Assembly (NCBI RefSeq): GCF_007018965.1
Contig: NZ_VJYZ01000005.1
Span: 292,671 to 356,670 of the forward strand
Direction: 5' to 3'
DNA: 64,000 nucleotides
Origin: Paracoccus marinus
Lineage (GTDB): Bacteria; Pseudomonadota; Alphaproteobacteria; Rhodobacterales; Rhodobacteraceae
Shown: positions 18,641 through 27,055 of the stretch, in pieces
How positions within the stretch are numbered: the stretch's first letter is position 1
Layout of the letters: each line of letters opens with the position of its first letter
Program-made: the position numbers and the translations under genes
The notes under the pieces: generated by a model
Seen by the model: only the letters and a program-made list of their open reading frames with translations
Told to the model about the DNA's origin: nothing
Databases searched by the model: none

Positions 18641-18669
18641 AAGCTATTGCCGCGTTGCGGCAGGGTCAA
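18641..18669 (-). promoter_or_regulatory. ilvBN promoter with palindromic spacer
   Basis: On the minus strand, TTGACC (18664-18669) and TAGCTT (18641-18646) are separated by exactly 17 bp. The spacer contains the perfect inverted repeat TGCCGC-AAC-GCGGCA (18648-18662), a natural place for a repressor. The start would fall near 18634, 56 nt before ilvB. Confidence 0.5.
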
Positions 18670-18730
18670 TGCAGTCGGCGCGAAAAATAACGTTCAGACA
18701 TCATGTTTTGTAATTTAGTTGCTTAAAGTG

Positions 18731-19558
18731 TCACCCGAGCGGCAGATCGATGCGCGCGACCTGCTCTACGATCGGGTCAACCGACAGCGGGTGGATATCG
18801 GCCTCGTGCGCCTGCGGATCGCCGAGATCCTGCCAGACGCCACCCTTGTAGATTTCCAGCGCGCCGAACCGGGCCTTGTAGGCCATCTTGCGGCTGCCCG
18901 GCACCCAGTAGCCCAGATAGACGTAAGGAAGGCCCGCCGCCCGCGCCATCTCGACATGGTCGAGGATCATGTAGGTGCCAAGGCTGAAATCCGACAGCGC
19001 CGGGTCGTAGAAGCTGTAGACGAGGCTCAGCCCGTCATCCAGAACGTCGGTCAGGCACACCGCCCGCAACTCGCCATCGGCGCGGCTGTGCCGGGGGGGC
19101 GGCGGGTCGCGGTATTCGACGACGCGCGTGCGGACCGGCGTTTCCTCGATCATGGCCGCGAACTCGAACACGTCCATGTCGGCCATCCCGCCGTCGGCGT
19201 GGCGGTCGTCGAGATAGCGGCGGAACAGCTCGTACTGTTCTTCGGTAGACCAGGCGCTGGTCGCGGTGCGGACCAGGGCCGCGTTACGGCGGATCAGCCG
19301 GCGCTGGGTGCGGCTGGGGGCAAAGTCGCGCACCCGGATCCGCGCCGACATGCAGGCGACGCAGCTTTCGCAGCTGGGCCGGTACAGCACGTTCTGCGAG
19401 CGCCGGAATCCCTGCCGCGACAGCACGTTGTTCAGCGTCTGCCCGGCGTCGCCGGCCAGCGCGGTGAACAGCTTCCGTTCGGCGCGGCCATGCAGGTAGG
19501 GACAGGGTTGCGGCGCGGTGACGTAGAACTGCGGCGCGTTCGGCAGGGTGTGGCGCAT
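18731..19558 (-). CDS. bpt: Aspartate/glutamate leucyltransferase (Bpt family)
   Basis: 275 residues from ATG 19558. Family landmarks: [51 protein letters not shown] with the conserved cysteines, [22 protein letters not shown] and [20 protein letters not shown]. It transfers leucine from Leu-tRNA to proteins with N-terminal Asp or Glu, creating N-degrons for ClpS/ClpAP. The frame extends upstream to 19672, but the added residues are not family-like. A promoter is proposed at 19635-19662. It ends 152 bp before ilvB on the same strand. Confidence 0.94.
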   Translation of the reverse strand: MRHTLPNAPQFYVTAPQPCPYLHGRAERKLFTALAGDAGQTLNNVLSRQGFRRSQNVLYRPSCESCVACMSARIRVRDFAPSRTQRRLIRRNAALVRTATSAWSTEEQYELFRRYLDDRHADGGMADMDVFEFAAMIEETPVRTRVVEYRDPPPPRHSRADGELRAVCLTDVLDDGLSLVYSFYDPALSDFSLGTYMILDHVEMARAAGLPYVYLGYWVPGSRKMAYKARFGALEIYKGGVWQDLGDPQAHEADIHPLSVDPIVEQVARIDLPLG

Positions 19559-19634
19559 CAGGCAACGCACCTTCCGCAGCGCGGAATTGCCCGGCCGGCA
19601 GTGGTCATCAGCGTCCAGTGCATCGGCATGGTGG

Positions 19635-19662
19635 ATTATCGTCGGTGGTGGTAACGACGCAA
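19635..19662 (-). promoter_or_regulatory. Possible bpt promoter
   Basis: On the minus strand, TTGCGT (19657-19662), a 16-bp spacer and GATAAT (19635-19640). This would give a leader of about 70 nt. Confidence 0.4.
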
Positions 19663-19750
19663 AGCCTATCAAGTGTTTGCAGGTCCGCCAAGCGTTGAAA
19701 CCGGGGGGCCGAGACGGCGGGTTGCCCCCGGCCTGATGACAGCGATGTTG

Positions 19751-19778
19751 TTGACGGCTCCCGCGCCGCGGCTACGCT
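19751..19778 (+). promoter_or_regulatory. glnE promoter, apparently leaderless
   Basis: TTGACG (19751-19756), a 16-bp spacer and TACGCT (19773-19778). The expected transcription start, 7 nt on, coincides with the A of the glnE ATG at 19785. No Shine-Dalgarno sequence precedes that ATG. Confidence 0.5.
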
Positions 19779-19784
19779 GGCGCG

Positions 19785-22652
19785 ATGGATTTCGCCCCCC
19801 GGATCACCCGCACTCCGTTCCCGTCCGACCCCGCGCGCGGCGCGGGCGCCGCCGCGCTGTTCCCGGACGCGCCACCCGCGCTTGCCCGCCTGATCGAAGG
19901 GGCGGCGGGGTCCAGCCCCTATCTGTGCGGCCTGATCCAGCGCGAGGCGGGATGGCTGCGGGACGCGCTGGAGGCAGGCGACGTGGTCGCGCGCGAGACG
20001 GCGGGGTTCGAGACGCTGACGGCGGTCGAACTCGGCCCCGCGCTGCGCCGCGCCAAGCGCCGGGTGGCGCTGTGGATCGCGCTTGCCGACCTGGGCGGCG
20101 TCTGGACCGTCGAAGAGGTGACGGCGGCGCTGACCGGTTTCGCCGACCGCGCGACTGATCTCGCATTCCGCGCCCATGTCGCTGACGAGGCGCGGCGCGG
20201 CAAGGTGCCGACCCCGCGTCACGGGGCAGACCCCGACGCCGCCGGGCTGTTCGTCCTTGCCATGGGCAAGATGGGCGCGGGCGAGCTGAACTATTCGTCC
20301 GACATCGATTTGATCGTCCTTTACGACGACGCGGCCTATGCCCCCGCCGACCAGTCCGAGGTGCGCGCGGCCCTGATCCGCGCGACCCGCAAGGCCGTTT
20401 CAACTCTGTCTGACCTCACCGAACACGGCTACGTCTTTCGCACCGACCTGCGGCTGCGGCCCGACGCCTCGGTCACGCCGGTCTGCATTTCGGCCGCAGC
20501 GGCGCTGTCCTATTACGAGGCGGAAGGGCGCGGCTGGGAACGCGCGGCCTACATCAAGGCGCGGGTCTGCGCGGGCGACCTTGCGGCCGGGGCGCGGTTC
20601 CTAGGCGACCTGCGCCCGTTCGTCTGGCGGCGCGCGCTCGACTTCGCGACCGTGCAGGACACCCACGACATGCGGCGGCGCATCCGCAGCCACAAGGGGC
20701 TGCACGGGCCGATCCGCGCGATGGGCCACGACATGAAGCTGGGCCAGGGGGGCATCCGCGACATCGAGTTCTTTGCCCAGACCGGCCAGCTGATCGCAGG
20801 CGGTCGCGATCCCGACCTGCGCGACCGGGCGACCGTGCCGGCGCTGGCCGCGCTGGCGGCCAAAGGCTGGATCCCGCAGGCGGTCGCGGACGAGCTGACC
20901 GACTGCTACCGCGCCCACCGGCGGGTCGAGCATCGCGTGCAGATGATCAACGACAGCCAGACGCATGTGCTGCCGCACGCGGCTGCGGCCTTCGCCCAGG
21001 TCGCGGCGCTGGACGGGTCGGACGATCCGGCCGCCTGGGCCGCCGAGATCGAGGCGCGACTGGCCCGGGTCGACGAACTCGCGGGCGACTTCTTCGATCC
21101 CGGCGCGGGCCAGCCGGACGACGCCGATCTGCCGCCGATGTCGGCGGAAACGGCGGCCATGATCGAGCGATGGCGCACCTACCCCGCGCTCCGCTCGGGC
21201 CGCGCGCAGGAAATCTTCGCCCGGATCGAGCCGCAGATCCTTGCCCGCATGGGCCGCGCGGCCCATCCCGACGAGGCGCTGGCGCGGTTCGACAGCTTCC
21301 TGCGCGGCCTGCCGGCGGGCGTGCAGCTGTTTTCGCTGTTCGGGTCGAACCCGCAGCTGATCGACCTTCTGGCCGACATCTGCGGCACGGTGCCGGGGCT
21401 CGCCGCCTATCTCGCCCGCCACCCGGAGGTTCTGGACGCGGTCCTGGCCGGGCATTTCTTCGCGCCGTGGCCGGGCGCGCAGGGTCTGCGCGAGACGCTG
21501 TCGGACCAGCTTGGCGCGATCCTGACGCAGCCTGCGGGCGGCTACGAGGTCGCGCTGGACGCCGCGCGCCGCTGGGCGCACGAATGGCAGTTCCGCGTCG
21601 GCGTCCACCACCTGCGCGGCCTCATCGGCGCGGACGAGGCGGCGGTGCAGTACGCCGATATCGCCGATGCCGCGATCGGCGCCCTGACGGGGGTGGTCGG
21701 GCGGAACTTCGCGGCCCGGCACGGCGCGTCGCCCGGACGCGGCGCCGTGGTGCTGGGGATGGGGTCGCTCGGCGCGCGGCACCTGAACGCGCAATCGGAC
21801 CTGGACCTGATCGTGATCTACGACGTGGGCGGGGTCGAGGCGTCGGACGGCGCCCGGCCGCTTGCGGCGCGCGCCTATTACGCGCGCCTGACGCAGGCGC
21901 TGCTGACGGCCGTGTCCGCCCCGACCGCGTCGGGACGGCTTTATGAGGTGGACATGCGGCTGCGCCCGTCCGGGCGGCAGGGGCCGGTCGCGACGGCGCT
22001 CGCGTCGTTCCGCGATTACCAGATGACCGAGGCGTGGACCTGGGAACATCTCGCGCTCACCCGCGCCCGCGTGATCGCGGGGGTCGGCGGCGAGGCGGGC
22101 GCGGCGGGCGCGGACGAAGGCGGTCACGGCGCGGCGCTTGCCGCCGAGGTCGAGGCGCTTCGGGTCGAGATCCTGCAGTCCCGCGGCGGCGACCCGCGCG
22201 TAGTGCCCGACCTCGCCGACATGCGTGCGCGCATCTTTGCCGCGAAAGCGCCCGACGGCCGGTGGGAGGCGAAGAACGGTCGCGGCCGGTTGCAGGACAT
22301 CGAGTTGCTGGCGCAGTCGCTCGCCGTTCGCACGGGTTCGCCCGCGCGCGCGGTCGCGGCGCAGCTGCGGGCAGGCGCGCGCGCGGGCCTGATCGACGCG
22401 GCCGATGCCCTGGCGCTGGCGGAGGCGTGGCGCGCCCTGTGGCGCATGCATTGCGCCGCGCGGCTGCTGACCGAAGGACGCCTCGACATGGATGCGGCGG
22501 GGCTTGGCGGGCAGGAGTTCCTGCTGCGCGAGATGGGGCAGCCGTCGCTGGATGCGCTGGCGGCGGACCTGGAAAGCACCGTCGAGACGGCGGGCGCGAT
22601 CGTGGACCGGCTGGTGCGGGATGCTTGCGCCGAGATGTCGGCGGGGGAGTGA
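19785..22652 (+). CDS. glnE: Bifunctional glutamine synthetase adenylyltransferase/deadenylylase
   Basis: 955 residues, typical length. It has two nucleotidyltransferase domains. The deadenylylase has GKMGAGELNYSSDIDLIVLY (about 160-180, DxD pair). The adenylyltransferase has GMGSLGARHLNAQSDLDLIV (about 658-677). Helical regions carry GGIRDIEFFAQ and RLQDIELLAQ, the paired motifs after each catalytic domain. It adenylylates or deadenylylates glutamine synthetase in response to PII and glutamine. It is a single gene transcribed divergently from bpt. The 265 bp after its stop show no gene and no convincing terminator. Confidence 0.95.
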   Translation: MDFAPRITRTPFPSDPARGAGAAALFPDAPPALARLIEGAAGSSPYLCGLIQREAGWLRDALEAGDVVARETAGFETLTAVELGPALRRAKRRVALWIALADLGGVWTVEEVTAALTGFADRATDLAFRAHVADEARRGKVPTPRHGADPDAAGLFVLAMGKMGAGELNYSSDIDLIVLYDDAAYAPADQSEVRAALIRATRKAVSTLSDLTEHGYVFRTDLRLRPDASVTPVCISAAAALSYYEAEGRGWERAAYIKARVCAGDLAAGARFLGDLRPFVWRRALDFATVQDTHDMRRRIRSHKGLHGPIRAMGHDMKLGQGGIRDIEFFAQTGQLIAGGRDPDLRDRATVPALAALAAKGWIPQAVADELTDCYRAHRRVEHRVQMINDSQTHVLPHAAAAFAQVAALDGSDDPAAWAAEIEARLARVDELAGDFFDPGAGQPDDADLPPMSAETAAMIERWRTYPALRSGRAQEIFARIEPQILARMGRAAHPDEALARFDSFLRGLPAGVQLFSLFGSNPQLIDLLADICGTVPGLAAYLARHPEVLDAVLAGHFFAPWPGAQGLRETLSDQLGAILTQPAGGYEVALDAARRWAHEWQFRVGVHHLRGLIGADEAAVQYADIADAAIGALTGVVGRNFAARHGASPGRGAVVLGMGSLGARHLNAQSDLDLIVIYDVGGVEASDGARPLAARAYYARLTQALLTAVSAPTASGRLYEVDMRLRPSGRQGPVATALASFRDYQMTEAWTWEHLALTRARVIAGVGGEAGAAGADEGGHGAALAAEVEALRVEILQSRGGDPRVVPDLADMRARIFAAKAPDGRWEAKNGRGRLQDIELLAQSLAVRTGSPARAVAAQLRAGARAGLIDAADALALAEAWRALWRMHCAARLLTEGRLDMDAAGLGGQEFLLREMGQPSLDALAADLESTVETAGAIVDRLVRDACAEMSAGE

Positions 22653-22917
22653 GCGGGGCAGGCCCGGGTGCCGTCCCTTTCCCGAGAACAGGACCATCGA
22701 CGACGTGGCCGGGGAGTGAGACTGGTCAGGAAGCTGATGATCCGAACCGCCGACGATAAACGCCCGACTGTCAGACCGGGCACAAGCTTTTGCCGGATGC
22801 CTGACACTTCCTTGCTGCCCCGCGGGCCGGAAGGCCGCACGATATCGAAATGCCGCCACCCCGATTCGCCGGGCCGCACTCCGAAACCCGCTGAACGCCC
22901 GCGCCCCCGCGACGGGC

Positions 22918-25101
22918 TTAGCCCTCCGCTGCCCCCTCGATCGCTTCGGATCGCCCCCGCGACTCACCCGCGTTGATCGTCCCCATCGGAACCGCCGCCC
23001 CGATGGCGATCCCGGCCAGCGGGCCCGCCACCGGAACCCGCCCGTCCAGCTGCCGCAGCGGGATCGGGGTCAGGCCCGGCGCGGGGGCCAGCGCGATCTC
23101 GGGCACCTCCTCGGCTGCATCCACGCCGTGCGCGGTCTTGTCCCAGTAGAACGGGTTTACGACCACCTCGTAGAGTGCCTTCCACGCCGCGAGGCAGCCG
23201 AGCGGAAAGTAGAAGTGCAGCGTCGGCGCCCAGGCCCACAGCCCGGCATGACCGGCCCGGCGCGCGGCCCAGGCGCCGATGACGATGTTGAGCAGTTCGG
23301 ACGCGACGAAGATCGAGAACAGAACCGGTACCCCGACCCCGCCCCACGGCCCCGCCAGCGGCTCGCGCAGCGGGTGCGGCAGGCCAAGGCTCAGGGCCCA
23401 GAAGCTCCACAGAAGCGGTGCCAGCAGGTATTGCGTCAGCATGCCCGCGAACTGGATCTGAAACCCCACGAACGCCCGGGTGCCGACCTGCCGCCACAGC
23501 TGCACGGGCGTCCGCATATGGACCCCCCAGGTCATCGCGTAGCCCTTGAGCCAGCGCGAGCGTTGCTTGACCCATGGGATCGGGCGGCAGTTGGCTTCCT
23601 CGTGGGTGGTAAAATCCGCGACTTCGACGCGCAGGCCCATGCGTGCCAGGCGCACGCCCAGGTCGGCGTCCTCGGTGACGTTCCAGGCGTCCCACGCGCC
23701 CGACCGCTCCAGCGCCTCGCGGCGGAAGAATTGCGTGGTGCCGCCAAGGGGCACGATCAGCCCCATGCGCGACACGCCGGGCAGGACGGCGCGGAAAAGT
23801 GCGGCATATTCGATCGTGAAGCAGCGCGACAGCCAGTTGGTGCGCGGGTTGTAGAAGTCGAGCGCGCCCTGCACGCAGGCGACGTCGGCGGGGGCCGTGG
23901 CCAGGTGGCGCGCCACCTTGTGAAGCTGCTCGGGTTCGGGCCGGTCCTCGGCGTCCCAGACGCCGATGATGTCGCCGCGGCAGAAGCTGAGCGCGTAGGT
24001 CAGCGCGCGGGGCTTGGTCCTGATCGGCCCGTCGGGCACGATGACGACGCGCAGCCAGCGCGGCAGCGTCACGCCGGCTAGGGCTTCACGGGTGATCTCG
24101 TCCGTTTCCTCGACCACCAGCACGATGTCGCTGAGTTCGCGCGGGTATGTCAGGCGCGACAGCCGCCCGACCAGCTTGCCCGCCACGTCCGCCTCGTGAA
24201 ACAGCGGCACTATGACCGAGATCAGGGGCAGCTTTCCCTTCATCTCGGGTGGCGGTGCCGCAGCCAGCGCGCGGGCGCGCAGCGTGGCGCGGAACGCCAG
24301 CAGCTTCAGCGAAACACTGCCCAGAAGCGTGAGCGTGGCCCAGAGCGTAAGCGCCGCCAGCAGCGTCAGCGGCGCCAGCAGAAGGCCCGCGCTCAGCGCC
24401 CCCATGGCGATCAGCGCGACGCGTCCCGCCCCCGCCTCGTCGCGGGTGCGGCAGCTCAGGTCGCCCGACACGCGGGTCTCGGCCTGCCGGATCAGTTGCG
24501 TGCGCCGCGCGGTCAGGATCGCGTCGCGGGCGGCGGTGGGGGCGCACAGAAGCATTCGCACCGTCCCGAACCCGTGCGGCAGCCGGGGCGCGAGCGCCGC
24601 GAACTCCTCGGGCCGGGACGCGGCGACATAGGTCACGCCGCCGATGCGCCGCCAAGGCACGATGCCCGCGTTCAGGCAGAAGCCCGCGCCGGCCTGGTCG
24701 ATGAGCCGCGCGTCGGGCGGGTTCGCGTCCAGGTCGGGCATGGTCGTGCGCCACTGCCGGGTCAGGGCGCGGGCCAGCGCCGCCTCGGTCACCCAGCCGT
24801 GCGCCAGCAGGATCTCGCCCAGCGGCACGTCCTGGCGCTGCCGCATCACGACGGCTTTCAGAAGGTCGCCGGGATCGACCGCCCCATCCTCGATCAGGAT
24901 CTGGCCAAGCGGGCGCTGGTCGCGGACGGGGCGGGCCGCGGCCTGGGCGCGCGCGGCCGCGTCGATCCGGTCGCGGCCAATGCGCCCTTCGCGCAAGCGG
25001 ACGCGAAGCGGGATGACCTGCCCGCCCGATGCGCCCTCGCCGGGCCGGTTGGTGGCAGGGTCGGCGGCAAGGTCGGGGGCTGGCGCGGTCGATGCAGGCA
25101 T
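22918..25101 (-). CDS. GT2 glycosyltransferase with N-terminal tandem MshEN-like domain
   Basis: 727 residues from ATG 25101 (GGGGAC ribosome site); ATG 25134 is an alternative without one. Residues 64-88 and 93-116 are two copies of PLGxILxxxGxVxxxxLxxAxxxxQ, matching the MshEN fold of type II secretion ATPases that can bind cyclic di-GMP. A hydrophobic pair follows (about 230-275). The processive GT2 domain comes next: ISVIVPLFHEADV, WDAEDRPEP, TEDADLGVRLARM and the QRSRWLKG (QxxRW) motif. Several C-terminal membrane helices end in HFYFPLGCLAAWKALYEVV. It probably makes and exports a beta-linked polysaccharide or glycolipid. No partner biosynthetic genes flank it. The product is unknown. 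Confidence 0.85.
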   Translation of the reverse strand: MPASTAPAPDLAADPATNRPGEGASGGQVIPLRVRLREGRIGRDRIDAAARAQAAARPVRDQRPLGQILIEDGAVDPGDLLKAVVMRQRQDVPLGEILLAHGWVTEAALARALTRQWRTTMPDLDANPPDARLIDQAGAGFCLNAGIVPWRRIGGVTYVAASRPEEFAALAPRLPHGFGTVRMLLCAPTAARDAILTARRTQLIRQAETRVSGDLSCRTRDEAGAGRVALIAMGALSAGLLLAPLTLLAALTLWATLTLLGSVSLKLLAFRATLRARALAAAPPPEMKGKLPLISVIVPLFHEADVAGKLVGRLSRLTYPRELSDIVLVVEETDEITREALAGVTLPRWLRVVIVPDGPIRTKPRALTYALSFCRGDIIGVWDAEDRPEPEQLHKVARHLATAPADVACVQGALDFYNPRTNWLSRCFTIEYAALFRAVLPGVSRMGLIVPLGGTTQFFRREALERSGAWDAWNVTEDADLGVRLARMGLRVEVADFTTHEEANCRPIPWVKQRSRWLKGYAMTWGVHMRTPVQLWRQVGTRAFVGFQIQFAGMLTQYLLAPLLWSFWALSLGLPHPLREPLAGPWGGVGVPVLFSIFVASELLNIVIGAWAARRAGHAGLWAWAPTLHFYFPLGCLAAWKALYEVVVNPFYWDKTAHGVDAAEEVPEIALAPAPGLTPIPLRQLDGRVPVAGPLAGIAIGAAVPMGTINAGESRGRSEAIEGAAEG

Positions 25102-25185
25102 GGAATGTCCCCGGACGTCTGTCCGGTCATCCATGCACGACCACAGGTTAAGGCGCGGTTAACGGCGGCCTTCGGAACCGAGCAA

Positions 25186-26334
25186 TCAGCCGCGCCGCTG
25201 TTCCATCGCGCGGGTGAACCGCTCGAACAGGTAGGCGCTGTCCTGCGGCCCCGGGCTCGCCTCGGGGTGGTGCTGGACCGAGAAGACCGGCCGCTCCGCC
25301 ATGCGGATGCCGCAGTTCGACCCGTCGAACAGGCTGACATGCGTTTCCAGCACGCCCTCGGGCAGGGTCTGCGCGTCAACCGCGAAGCCGTGGTTCATCG
25401 AGGTGATCTCGACCTTGCCGGTTTCCACGTCGCGCACCGGATGGTTCGCGCCGTGATGTCCGTGGCTCATCTTTACCGTGCGGGCACCCAGCGCCAGCGC
25501 CAGCATCTGGTGGCCAAGGCAGATCCCGAAGATCGGCAGGTCACGGTCCAGCAGGTCCTGGATCATCGGCACCGCGTATTCGCCGGTCGCGGCCGGGTCG
25601 CCCGGGCCGTTCGACAGGAACACGCCCTCGGGGTCGTGGGCCATCACCTCGGCGGCGGTGGCGGTGGCGGGCAGGACCGTCACGTCGGCGCCCGACGCCA
25701 CCAGCGAGCGCAGGATGTTGCGCTTGGCGCCGTAGTCCAGCGCCACGACCTTGAACGGGCGCGCGGGCCGGGCAGGGGGCTGGAACCCGTCGGGCCAGGA
25801 CCACAGCCCCTCGTCCCAGCGATAGCTTTGCCGGCAGCTCACGTCGCGGGCAAGGTCGAGGCCCACGAGCCCCGCCCACGCCCTTGCCCGCTCGACCATC
25901 GCGGCGGTGTCGAAGCGGCCTTCGGGATCGTGGGCCAGCACCACATGAGGCGACCCCTGCTGGCGGATCGCGCGGGTCAGGCGGCGGGTGTCGATGCCGC
26001 CGATGCCGATCCGGCCGCGCCGCTCCATCCAGTTTGCGAGGTCCGAGGTCGCGCGCCAGTTCGACGGCTCGGTCGGGTCCCACTTGACGACGATGCCGGA
26101 CGCCACCGGGTCCGCCGCCTCGTCATCCAGCGCGGTCACGCCGGTGTTGCCGACGTGGGGAAAGGTGAAGGTCACGACCTGCGAGGCGTACGAGGGATCG
26201 GTCATGATCTCCTGATAGCCGGTCATGGCGGTGTTGAAGACAAGCTCTGCCACCACCTCTCCCGCCGCGCCGAAGCCGTGGCCGCGGAAGATCGTTCCGT
26301 CGGCAAGCGCAAGGCAGGCGGTCGGTGTCGGCAT
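25186..26334 (-). CDS. carA: Carbamoyl-phosphate synthase small (glutaminase) subunit
   Basis: 382 residues. The N-terminal CPSase_sm domain starts CLALADGTIFRGHGFGA, with FNTAMTGYQEIMTDPSY. The class I glutaminase domain carries LSNGPGDP, the nucleophile cysteine in FGICLGHQM and the histidine/glutamate pair in VQHHPEASPGP. It supplies ammonia from glutamine to CarB for arginine and pyrimidine synthesis. carB is not in the window. ATG 26334 is chosen for its GGAG ribosome site and the standard N-terminus. A strong promoter lies at 26360-26388. It is transcribed divergently from the yqeY-like gene. Confidence 0.96.
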   Translation of the reverse strand: MPTPTACLALADGTIFRGHGFGAAGEVVAELVFNTAMTGYQEIMTDPSYASQVVTFTFPHVGNTGVTALDDEAADPVASGIVVKWDPTEPSNWRATSDLANWMERRGRIGIGGIDTRRLTRAIRQQGSPHVVLAHDPEGRFDTAAMVERARAWAGLVGLDLARDVSCRQSYRWDEGLWSWPDGFQPPARPARPFKVVALDYGAKRNILRSLVASGADVTVLPATATAAEVMAHDPEGVFLSNGPGDPAATGEYAVPMIQDLLDRDLPIFGICLGHQMLALALGARTVKMSHGHHGANHPVRDVETGKVEITSMNHGFAVDAQTLPEGVLETHVSLFDGSNCGIRMAERPVFSVQHHPEASPGPQDSAYLFERFTRAMEQRRG

Positions 26335-26359
26335 GTCATGTCTCCGGCAAATCGGCGGG

Positions 26360-26388
26360 AAACTAGGCGCGGGGGCCGCGCGCGTCAA
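26360..26388 (-). promoter_or_regulatory. carA promoter
   Basis: On the minus strand, TTGACG (26383-26388), a 17-bp spacer and TAGTTT (26360-26365). The start would be about 19 nt before the carA ATG. Confidence 0.55.
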
Positions 26389-26503
26389 GCGGGCCGAAGG
26401 GCTGGAGGGCGCTTGCGGACGATGCCGCTTGACCCCGGATGCGCGCTGCGGGATTGACTGCGGGACTTAAGGCCATCCGCACACCAGCTTGCACGAGGAC
26501 GAC

Positions 26504-26998
26504 ATGGACCTGCGCGACCGCATTGCCGCCGCGACCAAGGACGCGATGAAGGCCCGTGACGCCGCCCGGCTGTCCACGCTGCGGCTGATCGGCGCCGGGA
26601 TCAAGGACCGCGACATCGCGGCCCGGTCCGAGCCGGGCGCGGCTGCCTCGGGTGCCGGGGCCGCGACGGGCGGGCAGGGTGTCGGCGACGACGACCTGAT
26701 CGCGCTTTTGTCGAAGATGGTGAAGCAGCGCCAGGAATCGGCCCGCGCCTTTGAAGAGGGTGGCCGGATCGAGCTGGCCGAGCGAGAGATGGCCGAGATG
26801 AAGGTGATCCAGGAGTTCCTGCCCCGCCAGCTGGACCCGTCCGAGGTCGCGGCGGCGGTGGACAAGGCGGTCGCGGACCTGGGCGCCGGTTCGGTGCGCG
26901 ACATGGGCCGGGTCATGGGCGAGCTGCGCGCGCGTCACGCCGGGCAGATGGATTTCGGCGCGGTCGGCGCGCTGGTCAAATCCCGGCTGATGGGCTGA
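26504..26998 (+). CDS. GatB/YqeY domain protein
   Basis: 164 residues from ATG 26504 (GAGG 7 nt upstream). It opens DLRDRIAAATKDAMKARDAARLSTLRLI and contains LIALLSKMVKQRQESARAFEEGGR and MKVIQEFLPRQLDPSEV, the helical YqeY family related to the C-terminal tail of GatB. Members may bind tRNA or assist amidotransferases, but a defined role is lacking. A 20-residue Gly/Ala/Ser-rich insert (about 47-65) sits in the loop before the second helix. The adjacency to carA, divergent, is common in Alphaproteobacteria. Confidence 0.88.
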   Translation: MDLRDRIAAATKDAMKARDAARLSTLRLIGAGIKDRDIAARSEPGAAASGAGAATGGQGVGDDDLIALLSKMVKQRQESARAFEEGGRIELAEREMAEMKVIQEFLPRQLDPSEVAAAVDKAVADLGAGSVRDMGRVMGELRARHAGQMDFGAVGALVKSRLMG

Positions 26999-27018
26999 CG
27001 GCGTTCACGCGCAGAGAG

Positions 27019-27046
27019 GCGGGCAGGCGGCCTGCGCCGCCCGCTT
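27019..27046 (+). terminator. Terminator between convergent genes
   Basis: GCGGGC (27019-27024) pairs with GCCCGC (27039-27044), extended by GGC/GCC across a one-base bulge, 7-nt loop, then TT. It sits between the yqeY-like and LnmK-like stops. Confidence 0.45.
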
Positions 27047-27055
27047 GATCGCCGA

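Noticed and set aside
18666..18704. Possible 12-residue leader peptide (ATG ATG ... TGA) upstream of ilvB
   Set aside because: It has no ribosome site, contains no run of Ile, Val or Leu codons, and lies upstream of the better promoter at 18641-18669, so it would not be on that transcript.
22653..22917. Gene or terminator in the gap between glnE and the glycosyltransferase
   Set aside because: Frames here lack ribosome sites and family features. Nested short repeats (GCCCG/CGGGC) cannot fold well, because the inner loop would be one base.
25111..25126. Inverted repeat CCGGAC-GTCT-GTCCGG near the glycosyltransferase start as a regulator site
   Set aside because: Six-base arms of pure GC-rich sequence are common in this genome. 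No promoter can be placed around it with confidence.
26429..26457. TTGACC-17-GATTGA as promoter of the yqeY-like gene
   Set aside because: The -10 hexamer matches poorly and several TTGAC sequences occur nearby. Not strong enough to list.
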